From contig JANRIN010000074.1 in NCBI GenBank assembly GCA_033764965.1, positions 7,980 through 71,979 on the forward strand: a stretch of DNA of 64,000 nt, in the 5' to 3' direction. Shown one piece after another: positions 1 through 8,282 of this stretch. Within the stretch, counting starts at the first letter, position 1. Each line of letters opens with the position of its first letter. This stretch comes from JSC-12 sp033764965 (GTDB taxonomy: Bacteria; Cyanobacteriota; Cyanobacteriia; Leptolyngbyales; Leptolyngbyaceae). The position numbers and the translations under genes are program-made. The notes under the pieces were generated by a model. It had not been told where the DNA came from, made no database searches, and saw nothing but the letters and a program-made list of their open reading frames with translations.

Positions 1-1
1 G

Positions 2-136
2 AGCAGAATTGACCAATGGACCAGTCGGGTGCGCCAACTGCACGACCAGCAGTATTCCCAGCAAAACTCTCCCCTGCCAACGAATCAGTTCCAGGAAACC
101 GACTATCGCGTCCCCCAAATCCCAACAAAACCGTAA
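2..136 (+). CDS. C-terminal end of a gene cut by the window edge
   Basis: Reading frame 2 is open from the first bases to a TAA at 134-136 and encodes 44 residues rich in Gln, Pro, Ser and Thr. It ends in ...QIPTKP. This composition is typical of a disordered C-terminal tail, and a repeat-rich spacer follows directly after the stop. The gene's identity cannot be read from so short a tail. An overlapping ORF in another frame (9-236) runs on into the repeat region and is less likely to be real. Confidence 0.5.
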   Translation, partial: SRIDQWTSRVRQLHDQQYSQQNSPLPTNQFQETDYRVPQIPTKP

Positions 137-240
137 GTTAGTTGGTCATCTGTTATTCGTCATTCGTCGTTTGCAAAGAATTAGAGGTGTCGTGTTATTC
201 GTCGTTTGCGAAGAATCAATGACCAGTGACCAATGACATC
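137..240. repeat. Heptamer-type short tandem repeats (TGACCAA/ATTCGTC family)
   Basis: The spacer holds degenerate copies of GGTCAT.TG and ATTCGTCGTTTGC.AAGAAT. The latter occurs twice as a direct repeat, near 163 and 200. It ends in TGACCAGTGACCAATGACA. Related stretches recur near 1.6, 40.4 and 54.0 kb. They match the short tandem repeat class well known between genes of filamentous cyanobacteria. Confidence 0.7.
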
Positions 241-254
241 TAGCTTTAGCGTTA

Positions 255-461
255 TTACTTCGATTGGGGCAGGTTGTTTAGCTCATTTTGAGCTTGAAGA
301 AATTCAGGCAGTGTTACGATACACTCTTCAACTTTGAACCAGCGTTTTCTTCCTGTTTTGACTTTCACCAAAACTCGCTCGCGAGTAAATTGTGGTGAAG
401 GAATGACAATTCCATCACGACCATTGGGGAGTGTAACAGGAGTACCGGGAAGAAGTGACAT
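255..461 (-). CDS. Small conserved-type hypothetical protein (68 aa)
   Basis: The start chosen is the internal ATG at 461, giving MSLLPGTPVTLPNG. It is preceded by GCGAGGTTTTG, whose AGG is a plausible ribosome binding site. A longer reading from 524 adds a Cys-rich extension with no such site. The protein is small, basic in the middle (KTGRKRWFKVEE) and has a beta-rich pattern of short turns resembling a compact SH3-like or KOW-like fold. I do not recognise a named family. It is transcribed away from the NYN gene. Confidence 0.55.
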   Translation of the reverse strand: MSLLPGTPVTLPNGRDGIVIPSPQFTRERVLVKVKTGRKRWFKVEECIVTLPEFLQAQNELNNLPQSK

Positions 462-917
462 CAAAACCTCGCAAGAACAACGATCGCAAGAAATGACCTG
501 AGCCAATTTAGAGTTCCAAAGCAATGCCAGGGCAGCATGAAGAAACCTTTAAAGGCTGACGGGCAAATATTAAAAGAATCTAAAAGCTTCAGTCAGTTTA
601 ACTTTTCCTTAGAATCAACCGAGATCCATACATATTTCTTAATAGAAGTTCTCAGTTAAATGCTTTGAAGTTGAGATTTACTCAATCTCCCCCTCGTTTT
701 CAGGTTTGACGAATAGAATAGTTGACGAAATGGCGTGCAGTAGACCGAGTTATTAAGACACTTTGTTTACAAGCTCAAACTCAGGTACTATCATGTTGCG
801 ATACATAGAAATTGAAAGAATTATTAAAGTTTTTCGCAAAAATGAGTTGACCTCCTGATCGTCCTTTCTCTAACTGTTTAAGTGACTTAAATCTGTAGTG
901 TTCGTGAGGGACACATT
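462..917. other. Divergent intergenic region, 456 bp
   Basis: This AT-rich spacer lies between the small minus-strand gene and the NYN gene and must hold both promoters. I see no clear ORF, tRNA or strong hairpin. A GAGGGACACATT spacing before the ATG at 918 supplies the ribosome binding site of the plus-strand gene. Confidence 0.5.
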
Positions 918-1604
918 ATGCAGTTACTCCCTAAGCCCAAGAAAAATGCTGCTTATCAAACAATTCATTTAGGTCGATCGCCCGAAGCGACTCCTGAATG
1001 TTCGCAAACTGCTGCGGCATTGTCAGAGTTAGCTCCTCCTATTTCTGCGAGTCAACCGGATGCGTTTGATGTGAATCCCGCGTTTGAGTCGTTACCGCAA
1101 CCCACAGAAAGTGATCTATCCTCTCAACGAGTTGTGGTTTTAATTGATGGCTCCAATTTATTCTATGCCGCTTCTTATTTAAACTTAGAAATTGACTACG
1201 TGAAGTTGCTCCGCTGCTTAGTCAATAACCGTCGTTTAGTACGGGCTTATTTTTATACCGGAGTCGATCGCGCCAACGAGAAACAGCAAGGTTTTTTACA
1301 CTGGATGCGGCGAAATGGTTATCGAGTCGTTGCTAAAGACTTGATTCAATTTCCCGATGGTTCCAAAAAAGCCAATGTGCAAGTTGAAATCGCGGTAGAC
1401 ATGATGACGCTAGCGGATTACTGCGACACAATGGTTTTGCTGAGTGGAGATGGAACCCTGGCATATGCTGCCAATGCGATCGCTTACCGAGGAGTCCAAA
1501 TTGAGTTGGTGAGTTTACGATCAATGACCAGTGACAGTCTGATTAATGTAGTCGATCGATATACGGATTTGGATACATTGAAGACTCAGATTCAGAGAGC
1601 TTGA
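918..1604 (+). CDS. NYN-domain (LabA/DUF88-type) protein
   Basis: The first 70 residues are a low-complexity, probably disordered leader. From about residue 71 a NYN/PIN-like domain begins: RVVVLIDGSNLFYAA (Asp77 and Asn80 in the metal-site motif), then VEIAVDMM (Asp161) and LLSGDGT (Asp178). NYN proteins are usually RNases or RNA-binding regulators. LabA in Synechococcus elongatus acts in circadian output, but I cannot say this gene is its ortholog. The usual motif reads SGDGDF, whereas here it is SGDGTL, so one acidic residue is replaced by Thr180 and catalysis may be altered. The start is supported by GAGG about 10 bases upstream. Confidence 0.8.
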   Translation: MQLLPKPKKNAAYQTIHLGRSPEATPECSQTAAALSELAPPISASQPDAFDVNPAFESLPQPTESDLSSQRVVVLIDGSNLFYAASYLNLEIDYVKLLRCLVNNRRLVRAYFYTGVDRANEKQQGFLHWMRRNGYRVVAKDLIQFPDGSKKANVQVEIAVDMMTLADYCDTMVLLSGDGTLAYAANAIAYRGVQIELVSLRSMTSDSLINVVDRYTDLDTLKTQIQRA

Positions 1605-1611
1605 AGACCTG

Positions 1612-1655
1612 ACTGATCATTAGTCATTGGTCATCAGTCATTGGTCAATCATGAT
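1612..1655. repeat. TTGGTCATTGGTCA-type tandem repeats
   Basis: Directly after the NYN gene come heptamer-like units (TGATCATTAGTCATTGGTCA, TCAGTCATTGGTCA). They run into the stop codon of the convergent cyclase gene. They belong to the same family as the stretches at 0.15, 40.4 and 54.0 kb. Confidence 0.7.
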
Positions 1656-3217
1656 GATGCTAGACGAAAGATGTTAAGGGGTTGATCTTGTCCTTTAACA
1701 TATCGAGGCGGTAGGGCTTCTGTGGCGATCGTAGCAGCGATTTTTTGTTGGGTTGCAGCGGTAATTAACAGCCTTTCGCCCACTTCTTTGGTCAATGATT
1801 CGACTCGTGATGCAATGTTCACCGTGTGCCCGATCGCGGTGTACTCTAACCGCCGACTTGACCCAATACTACCCACCACGGCATTTCCCGTGTGAATGCC
1901 AATCCCCATACTTAAAGGCGCTAACCCCTCAAGTTCTAACTGATGGTTAATTTTTTGCAAGCTGTCCAGCATCGATCGTGCTGCTGCCACTGCCTGCCCA
2001 GCATGGTTGCCGACGGCTTCCCCCACCCCAAACAACGCCATAAACCCATCGCCCAAAAACTTGTTGACCATGCCGCCGTGCTGTTGTTCCACAATGTCCA
2101 CCATTTCCGTGAGAAACAGATTCAGCAGCATTACAATCCGTTCAGGAGGTTCTTCAGAGCAGCGCCGCGTAAAGTTCCTCAGATCGGCAAACATCACGGT
2201 TAATTCTTGCTCAATTCCCCCCAATCGCGGATCTCGTTGCAGAATTTGAATTGCTGCTTGTTCTCCCACATGGCGACCAAAGGTTTCTTGCAAGATCTGC
2301 TTTTCCTTTAACTCGCCAATCATGTGGTTGATTTCGTCGATTAATGGTCCAAATTCATCCGCTCGTAAGGTGGCAATCCGAACTTTGAGATTGCCTTCTG
2401 CAACCGCAGTGGCGACGTGCTTTAGCTCTTTGATCGGCTCAATAACAAGCTGACCCACCATCCAGGCACTCGTTAAACTAAACGCAATGCCGATCGCCCC
2501 TACTGCAGTTGCAAAGCCCACATCCTTCATCTCACAGGTATGAGGCGCGATCGTCAGCACCAGCAAAGACACGATCGGGCAAATGCTGCCGGAAAAAGCA
2601 TGGAACAATCCCCGCAACCGCAAAGACAACGGAAACGCTCCAGGTGTGCGAAAGGGACGAACATTCTGAAACAGAATGGGGTATAGCAGGCGTTGAGTCA
2701 GTAACTCGATCGTGAAAAAGCTGTGGGTGAGGGCAATCAGGGCAGCGATGATAAAGGAAATCGGCAAATCCCAATACAAGGAGGAGTGCAGGGTTCCAGG
2801 TGCCAGCATCAGCGCCACCAGAAAGACCGGAATGCAAAACAGCCACAATCCGCCCGCGATCGCCATTCCCCACCAGGGCAAGTTAATCACCCGTTGTTGC
2901 GCTTTCAGTAGCGTCTGCGGCGCGATCGCTTGTTGCGCCATCACTCGCTGACAGGGGTTGATTAACGAGAGCGTCACCCATAGCCAGAGAGTAAACCCTG
3001 CCAGATAAGCGATCGGGTTATAAATCGCCACCGTTTTCCAAAACACTGCCAGTTGCGCCGCACTTAACAGCGGTTGAACGTAGGTGAAGTTGTACCAAAT
3101 ATTGAACAGGCTCCCCAACAACTGAGCCAAAATGGGCGCACCAATCACCAAACCAACTCGCCCCTGAATGGATTTGAGCCAAAGCTGCTTCAAACCACTC
3201 TCTTGCCCAGAAGCCAT
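1649..3217 (-). CDS. Membrane class III adenylate cyclase with HAMP domain
   Basis: The protein makes cAMP from ATP at the cytoplasmic membrane. About six hydrophobic helices fill residues 15-265. A HAMP linker follows (EPIKELKHVATAVAEGN), then a class III catalytic domain from about residue 338. Metal-binding Asp345 (FADLRNFT) and Asp390 (KFLGDGF) are present, as are the transition-state pair Asn467 and Arg471 (GHTVNIASR). The base-selecting pair is Lys386 and Thr460. A Lys/Thr pair is the class IIIb signature found in bicarbonate-responsive cyanobacterial cyclases, so adenine specificity and CO2/HCO3- sensing are inferred. GGGGAGA lies upstream of the ATG. The gene ends against the repeat behind the NYN gene. 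Confidence 0.9.
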   Translation of the reverse strand: MASGQESGLKQLWLKSIQGRVGLVIGAPILAQLLGSLFNIWYNFTYVQPLLSAAQLAVFWKTVAIYNPIAYLAGFTLWLWVTLSLINPCQRVMAQQAIAPQTLLKAQQRVINLPWWGMAIAGGLWLFCIPVFLVALMLAPGTLHSSLYWDLPISFIIAALIALTHSFFTIELLTQRLLYPILFQNVRPFRTPGAFPLSLRLRGLFHAFSGSICPIVSLLVLTIAPHTCEMKDVGFATAVGAIGIAFSLTSAWMVGQLVIEPIKELKHVATAVAEGNLKVRIATLRADEFGPLIDEINHMIGELKEKQILQETFGRHVGEQAAIQILQRDPRLGGIEQELTVMFADLRNFTRRCSEEPPERIVMLLNLFLTEMVDIVEQQHGGMVNKFLGDGFMALFGVGEAVGNHAGQAVAAARSMLDSLQKINHQLELEGLAPLSMGIGIHTGNAVVGSIGSSRRLEYTAIGHTVNIASRVESLTKEVGERLLITAATQQKIAATIATEALPPRYVKGQDQPLNIFRLASS

Positions 3218-3271
3218 AGGAGTCTCCCCAGAGAACTAACCAGAGAACTGAATGCCATTGAGTTGTTGATC

Positions 3272-4162
3272 TCAAACACGATCGCGCTTCTGCGCCAGCG
3301 GATTGAGCAAATCGCTCAGTCCTTCTCCAAAAAGGGATAACCCCGTCACCATCAAAGTCATCGCCAACCCTGGAAAAAGCGTCGTCCACCACACATCCCC
3401 TGTGGAGAGACCGTCTAGCGCCTGCTTGAGATCATGTCCCCATTCCGGCGTTTCTTCTGGCAAGCCCAACCCCAAAAAACCCAATCCCCCCAAAATCAAA
3501 ATTGCGTCGGCAATATTGAGCGTTAGCAAGACTGGGACACTTTGCACCACATTCAAAAACAAATATCGGGTCATGACTCGCCAGGTAGATGCTCCCATTG
3601 CTTGTGCTGCTTCTACAAATAACTCATTTTTAACGCTGACGGTTTGATTCCGCACCAGTCGAAAATATTGGGGAATGTAGGCAATGCTCAGGGCGATCGC
3701 CGCATTCAACACCCCCCGTCCCAACACAAACGCCAGGGTCACAGCAATCAGCAACGTGGGCAGGGTAAACACCGCATCCATTACAAACACCAGCACCCGA
3801 TCCAGCCGTCCACCCAGATAGCCGCTCACCATCCCCAGGGGCACACCCACACTCAAGCTGACGATCGTCGCCAGCACAACCACCTGCCACGCCGCCTGAC
3901 TGCCAAACACAGTGCGAGAAAAGACATCGTATCCCAACCGAGTGGTGCCAAACCAATGTTGCAGAGAGGGCGGTTGCTGGGGCGGATTGTCCAGAAATTC
4001 CGTGGGGCTTTGCAACCAGCCGATCGCTTGCATCACCGGAGCTAAAATCGCGATCGCCAGAAAAAAGAGGGTGATCACCAGCCCAATCTGAGTTAACCGC
4101 CAAGACAGGGTGGGACGATGGGCAGGATTCAACAGCGAGGTGAGTGGTAAGCGAAGAGTCAT
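3272..4162 (-). CDS. Peptide/nickel-type ABC transporter permease (DppC/OppC family)
   Basis: This is an integral membrane subunit of an oligopeptide-type importer. It has an N-terminal TM (TQIGLVITLFFLAIAILAPV), the typical periplasmic segment HWFGTTRLGYDVFSRTVFG, and about five further TMs. The ATPase-contacting EAA loop is FVEAAQAMGASTWRVMTRYLF, and the ending is LFGEGLSDLLNP. All these are standard for DppC. The ATG at 4162 (MTLRLPL) is chosen over an upstream ATG at 4192 because it gives the usual short N-terminus. No DppB, ATPase or binding protein lies next to it, so it is an orphan here; split ABC loci are common in cyanobacteria. Confidence 0.88.
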   Translation of the reverse strand: MTLRLPLTSLLNPAHRPTLSWRLTQIGLVITLFFLAIAILAPVMQAIGWLQSPTEFLDNPPQQPPSLQHWFGTTRLGYDVFSRTVFGSQAAWQVVVLATIVSLSVGVPLGMVSGYLGGRLDRVLVFVMDAVFTLPTLLIAVTLAFVLGRGVLNAAIALSIAYIPQYFRLVRNQTVSVKNELFVEAAQAMGASTWRVMTRYLFLNVVQSVPVLLTLNIADAILILGGLGFLGLGLPEETPEWGHDLKQALDGLSTGDVWWTTLFPGLAMTLMVTGLSLFGEGLSDLLNPLAQKRDRV

Positions 4163-4246
4163 AGATAGCAAAGAAACTGATGGCAAAGACATAGCAGATC
4201 ATTTCATACGTTACGCCATCTGCGGCTAAGTTTTCGCCAATTCGCC

Positions 4247-4310
4247 CATCCACCCCTAATTCCCAATCTCTAACTTCTAATTCCTCTTCTCCCACCCATT
4301 TACCCATCTA
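4247..4310. repeat. Pyrimidine-rich heptad-like repeat
   Basis: The stretch CCCTAATTCCCAATCTCTAA and the following TTCTAATTCC units form a short, degenerate tandem pattern between the divergent permease and glucokinase genes. Similar CCCCAATCCCCAA units occur inside chlH near 51.6 kb and inside the acyl ligase near 57.0 kb. Confidence 0.5.
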
Positions 4311-4430
4311 GTCATTCGAAAATCGCTGTAAATAACCTCTCCGCCCCAGAACCTTAGGAAGTTGTGTAAGCCACGCTCAATTTGCCAAATCCTCAGCACA
4401 ATAGAAAAGTATTTTTCAAGTTGCAAATCG

Positions 4431-5123
4431 ATGGGAATACATACGCTGGCGGTAGATATTGGCGGAAGTGGCATCAAGGTGCTGGTGTTAAACGAGGAAG
4501 GTGAAGCAATCACAGAGCGCGATCGCCTGGAAACTCCGGAGAATCCCACACCCGAAGCAGTGTTGGAGATTGTGACCACCCTGGCAAAAGACAAAACCTT
4601 CGATCGCGTTTCTGTTGGCTTTCCAGGCGTTGTTCGGGCAGGCATTACGGAAACGGCTGCCAACCTCACAACCGACTGGATTTTATTTGATCTGGGATCT
4701 GCCCTGAACGAGCGCCTGGGTAAGCCAGTGCGGGTAATCAACGACGCAGATATGCAAGGCTTAGGAGCGATCGCAGGGCAGGGCGTTGAATTGGTTGTCA
4801 CTCTGGGCACAGGCTTTGGTTCAGCCTTGTTTGTGAACGGACGACTGGTTCCCAACCTGGAAATGGGACATCATCCATTCCGCAAAGGGGAAACCTACGA
4901 AGAACAACTTGGACGAGCCGCAATGGATTTGGCAGGCAAAAAAAAGTGGAACAATCGCCTGGAAATCGCGATCGCCACTTTACAACACCTATTTAACTTT
5001 GATGTGCTTTACCTGGGTGGTGGCAATACTAAACACATCAGCTTTGAACTTCCAGCCAAAGTCAAAACCGTGCCCAACATCTCCGGTTTGTTAGGCGGAA
5101 TTGCTTTGTGGAAAGACGTTTGA
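4431..5123 (+). CDS. ppgK: ROK-family kinase, polyphosphate glucokinase-like
   Basis: It probably phosphorylates glucose using polyphosphate and/or ATP, feeding glucose-6-phosphate into metabolism. It has the phosphate-1 motif AVDIGGSGIKV near the N-terminus, the sugar/catalytic region NDADMQGLGA, the phosphate-2 motif VVTLGTGFGSAL and then NLEMGHHPF. The zinc motif CxCGxxGC of classical ROK repressors and glucokinases is absent, as expected for the polyphosphate glucokinase branch. The length of 230 aa is near that family's usual size. The ATG at 4431 is chosen because family members begin with M-x(3-8)-DIGG; the longer reading from 4362 adds an unlikely Cys-rich leader. It converges on the glycosyltransferase gene. 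Confidence 0.75.
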   Translation: MGIHTLAVDIGGSGIKVLVLNEEGEAITERDRLETPENPTPEAVLEIVTTLAKDKTFDRVSVGFPGVVRAGITETAANLTTDWILFDLGSALNERLGKPVRVINDADMQGLGAIAGQGVELVVTLGTGFGSALFVNGRLVPNLEMGHHPFRKGETYEEQLGRAAMDLAGKKKWNNRLEIAIATLQHLFNFDVLYLGGGNTKHISFELPAKVKTVPNISGLLGGIALWKDV

Positions 5124-5152
5124 GGAATGCGGCCTGACTTGCTTCATTCCTC
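5122..5152. terminator. Hairpin between convergent genes
   Basis: GAGGAATG (5122-5129) and CATTCCTC (5145-5152) form a perfect 8-bp stem with a 15-base loop. It sits in the 38-bp gap between the ends of the glucokinase and the glycosyltransferase. There is no T tract on either side, so this is a weak terminator candidate. Confidence 0.4.
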
Positions 5153-5161
5153 ATGCTCGCC

Positions 5162-6610
5162 CTACGAGGCTTTTGTCATGGTGTTGGTAGACAAGGTTGC
5201 GATCGCAGGCTCGTTCGGGCTAACCAGCATTTCGTGGGAAATGGATTGAGCCAACAAACGACGATACAAATTGCTGAGTTGAGCCGCAACGCTTGACCAG
5301 CTAAAGTTTTGTTGCACACGAATGGGGGCTTGCCGTCTCAGTTTGCGTGCCCACAGTTCATCACTCAAAATGCGATCGATCGCTTTGGCAAACCCATCCA
5401 CATCCTTGGCTGGGACTAGCAAACCGGTTTCTTCTGGGAGCACGGTAAATTTGAGACCGCCCACATCCGAAGCCACAACCGGAGTTCCACACGCCATTGC
5501 CTCGATCGCCACCAACCCAAAGGGTTCGTAGTGGCTGGGGATGGCACAAACATCGGCGGCGGTGTAGTAGAGCGGCAGTAAATCATGTCCAATTCGTCCC
5601 ACGAACTGAGTATTCTGAGCAATGCCCAGGTCGGCAACCATGTTCTCGATTCGCTCCCGCTCCAAGCCGTCTGAGTTATCAGGATCGCTGCCCCCCACAA
5701 TTACTAACCGCAACTTTTCAGGATTCAAGCTGTAAGCCGTGGGGGTGCCATCCAGGTTAATCACCTGCCGCTCAATGCCAGCTTTCAACTGGGCACAGGC
5801 TTTCACCAGCGTTTCAATTCCTTTGCGGGGATCAAACCGTCCCACGTACAGCACGATCGCTTCATCCGGCGCAAATCCCAGGGTTGCTCTGGCTTCGGCT
5901 TTAGGAATGGCATGGAAATTGTCAATGTCCGTACCGCAGGGAATCACTTCGATGCAACCATTGGTCGAAACCAGCGATCGCAATGCCTCCTCCTCTTGAG
6001 GGCTGGTTGCCACGATACAGCTTGCTTGCTCCAAAATGTCTTTTTCAACTGCCAACCGAGTGTCCGCGATCGCAGGTAAGGTCGGAACAGCTTGATATTT
6101 GACTGCTCCCAGCGAGTGATAAGTGTGGACTAGCTGGATGTTGCTATGTTGCTTCAACTGCAAACCAACCCAGGCAGACATCCAATAGTTCGTGTGAACC
6201 AGAGGGTAATTCGTTCCTTCCTTAGACTGAAATTGCTGGAACGCTGCCACAAAATCAGGCATATATTGGAACAACTGATCCCGTGGGATAAACGCTTGAG
6301 GACCCGCAACCAGGCGAATCGTGCGACAGTGGGGCGAATGCTGCACGATTGTTTGATCTTCGGGCTTCACCTTGCGGGTAAACATATCTACTTGCCAGCC
6401 GAGCTTGGCTAAACATTCTCCAACCTGACGAACATAGACATTTTGCCCGCCTGCTTCTTCTTTGCCGATTTCTGCGGCGGGATCTCCGTGATCCGAAATC
6501 AACGCGATCGCCTGTCTCGCAGGAGATGTTGACCGCGAAGACACAAAAGAGGCTTTTGTGGTTTTCGGAGTTGAACTCGCTGATTGGGGCTTTGAATTCA
6601 GACTTACCAT
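5162..6610 (-). CDS. GT4-family glycosyltransferase, sucrose-phosphate-synthase-like
   Basis: This GT-B fold enzyme starts, after about 30 disordered residues, with ALISDHGDPAAEIG and EEAGGQNVYVRQVGE. This is the sugar-nucleotide glycosyltransferase signature shared by cyanobacterial sucrose-phosphate synthases and sucrose synthases. The C-terminal Rossmann half has LYVGRFDPRKGIETL and the donor-binding EPFGLVAIEAMACGTPVVAS (E-x7-E). It most likely uses UDP- or ADP-glucose to make sucrose-6-phosphate, an osmolyte precursor, though another acceptor is possible. No phosphatase domain is fused at the C-terminus. AGGTAAAGG precedes the ATG. The neighbouring glucokinase fits a glucose/sucrose role. 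Confidence 0.75.
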   Translation of the reverse strand: MVSLNSKPQSASSTPKTTKASFVSSRSTSPARQAIALISDHGDPAAEIGKEEAGGQNVYVRQVGECLAKLGWQVDMFTRKVKPEDQTIVQHSPHCRTIRLVAGPQAFIPRDQLFQYMPDFVAAFQQFQSKEGTNYPLVHTNYWMSAWVGLQLKQHSNIQLVHTYHSLGAVKYQAVPTLPAIADTRLAVEKDILEQASCIVATSPQEEEALRSLVSTNGCIEVIPCGTDIDNFHAIPKAEARATLGFAPDEAIVLYVGRFDPRKGIETLVKACAQLKAGIERQVINLDGTPTAYSLNPEKLRLVIVGGSDPDNSDGLERERIENMVADLGIAQNTQFVGRIGHDLLPLYYTAADVCAIPSHYEPFGLVAIEAMACGTPVVASDVGGLKFTVLPEETGLLVPAKDVDGFAKAIDRILSDELWARKLRRQAPIRVQQNFSWSSVAAQLSNLYRRLLAQSISHEMLVSPNEPAIATLSTNTMTKAS

Positions 6611-7038
6611 GCCTTTACCTCGTCAAATTGATAATTTAGAACCCTGGAAATACACAGCTAGAAACTTGCGTATCTGGTCACGGGGAAAGCATTCGCTTCA
6701 TCACACTTAAACTACTGATAAGTTACTACCTCAACTTTCCACTCCCAACATCCCAAAGGCTTATATAAAGATTAAATAGCTGGGAAATAAAAAAGTGATG
6801 CAGTAATGGGCAACAGGAACACACCTATTTTCTATCTTGAAAACTTTCTTCTCCTCCAAATCCATAACCAAAGCTGAAGTTTAGTCAGAGTTTAAGAAGA
6901 TAAAATTATTTTTGACAAGTTGGAGACTTCTACCTTTTTGGGTACGGTCATCCACACCCTGGATAGGGAAAGGCTGAACCAGAGCCAGTTATCATCAGTC
7001 ACAGCAGGTTTGTAACATAATTTCATGACAAAAATGAC
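6611..7038. other. Divergent intergenic region, 428 bp
   Basis: This AT-rich spacer separates the glycosyltransferase (minus) and the hydrolase (plus). It contains GGCTTATATAAAG near 6759 and an A-rich run near 6785, but no ORF with coding character and no strong hairpin. It should hold the two promoters. Confidence 0.45.
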
Positions 7039-7938
7039 ATGACAGAAATGATCCCATCTCCAACTTGGGCAGAGATTCCAACTCAAACCTGGCATTGGAA
7101 AGGGTTTGAGATTGCTTACAAACGCTGCGGGGATCAGGGGGTAGCCGTTGTTTTGATTCACGGCTTCGGCGCATCATCGGGACATTGGCGCAAGAATGTG
7201 CCCGTTTTAGCGAAATTTTGCCGGGTCTACGCGATCGACCTTTTGGGATTTGGAGCCTCGTCAAAGCCTGCTCCTAGCGCTGAAGTTAGCTACACCTTTG
7301 AGACTTGGGGTGAGCAAATTGCGGATTTTTGCCGTGAAGTGGTTGGCGGTTCAGCTTTTTTAGTTGGCAACTCGATCGGCTGCATCGCTGCTATGCAAGC
7401 TGTTGTTGATCATCCGGAGATTAGTCCGGGTGTGGCTTTGCTCAATTGCTCTCTACGCTTGCTCCACGATCGCCGCCGCAACACCCAACCCTGGATCAAG
7501 CAGGTTGGCGCACCCTTGCTTCAACGCATCCTCAAGGTGGAATGGGTAGGTCGCACCTTTTTCAAACAAATTGCCCGTCCCAGTACAGTGCGAAAAATTT
7601 TGCAACAAGCTTACATCCGATCGGAAGCTGTTGATGATGAATTGATTGATTTATTGATGGAGCCTGCCCGCGATCCTGGCGCACCCGATGTCTTCATTGC
7701 CTTCACGGGCTACTCTCAAGGACCCCTGCCAGACGATTTGTTGGAGCAGTTGCCCTGTCCCGCTTGGCTGCTGTGGGGCACTCGCGATCCTTGGGAACCG
7801 TTTCATTTGGGACAAGAATTAGCCAGGTTCCCCTGTGTGAAACGCTTCGTTCCGTTGGAAGGGGTGGGGCATTGTCCCCAAGATGAGGCTCCAGAACTGG
7901 TTAATCCCATCTTGCAGGAATGGTTGAAGCAGGGGTAA
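7039..7938 (+). CDS. Alpha/beta-fold hydrolase
   Basis: A serine hydrolase of about 300 aa. The oxyanion-hole motif is LIHGFGASSGHWR, the nucleophile elbow is LVGNSIGCIAAM (Ser in GNSIG), the acid lies in LLWGTRDPWEP and the catalytic His in GVGHCPQDEAPELVN. The GNSIG elbow and the general layout resemble the plant/cyanobacterial group that includes chlorophyll dephytylases and pheophytinase, but the substrate cannot be read from sequence. The protein has no signal peptide, so it should be cytosolic or thylakoid-associated. A second ATG three codons in (7048) is an equally good start. It stands alone, convergent with the GDT1-like pair. Confidence 0.8.
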   Translation: MTEMIPSPTWAEIPTQTWHWKGFEIAYKRCGDQGVAVVLIHGFGASSGHWRKNVPVLAKFCRVYAIDLLGFGASSKPAPSAEVSYTFETWGEQIADFCREVVGGSAFLVGNSIGCIAAMQAVVDHPEISPGVALLNCSLRLLHDRRRNTQPWIKQVGAPLLQRILKVEWVGRTFFKQIARPSTVRKILQQAYIRSEAVDDELIDLLMEPARDPGAPDVFIAFTGYSQGPLPDDLLEQLPCPAWLLWGTRDPWEPFHLGQELARFPCVKRFVPLEGVGHCPQDEAPELVNPILQEWLKQG

Positions 7939-7969
7939 AAACGGGCGTGAGGGCAAATATTGAATTCCC

Positions 7970-8260
7970 CTAATCTTCTGGGGCTTCTTCAGTGGGAGGC
8001 AGTAGCAGTCGCACCGCCATCCCTGCAAACCCGATCGCGGCAACAATTTTCACCACACGGGCTGGCAAAATCTGAGCAGTGCCCTCTCCCACAATCACCC
8101 CCAAAAAGCTGGCTAATAGCAAGGCGGCAGAAGCACCCAGGAAAACCGCTCTGGGAGACTTAGACCCACCGCTGATGGCGATCGCCGCGAGTTGACTTTT
8201 GTCGCCCAACTCCGAGAGAAAAACCGTAACAAATGCCAATCCAAGCAGTTGCCAATCCAT
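7970..8260 (-). CDS. GDT1/TMEM165 (UPF0016) half-size cation exporter, subunit 2
   Basis: A protein of about 96 aa with three TM helices and the family motif E-x-G-D-K-[ST] as FLSELGDKSQLAAIA. Full-size family members contain two such halves; here each half is a separate gene. Half-size cyanobacterial homologs form heteromeric manganese exporters, so export of Mn2+ (or Ca2+) from the cytoplasm is inferred. The ATG at 8260 is chosen because GGGAGG stands 9-10 bases upstream. The ATG at 8299 overlaps the previous gene and lacks such a site. The gene sits 22 bp after its partner and is surely co-transcribed with it. Confidence 0.85.
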   Translation of the reverse strand: MDWQLLGLAFVTVFLSELGDKSQLAAIAISGGSKSPRAVFLGASAALLLASFLGVIVGEGTAQILPARVVKIVAAIGFAGMAVRLLLPPTEEAPED

Positions 8261-8282
8261 ACCTTGCGCCTCCCGACTCTTT

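Noticed and set aside
9..236. 75-codon ORF at the left edge
   Set aside because: It runs through a repeat region, and the better frame (2-136) ends as the tail of a normal protein.
3630..4307. 225-codon ORF on the minus strand
   Set aside because: It lies in another frame of the ABC permease gene, is Cys/Gly rich and carries no family motif.
4277..4855. 192-codon minus-strand ORF
   Set aside because: It is antisense to the ROK kinase and has the Arg/Ser/Thr-rich composition of a shadow frame.
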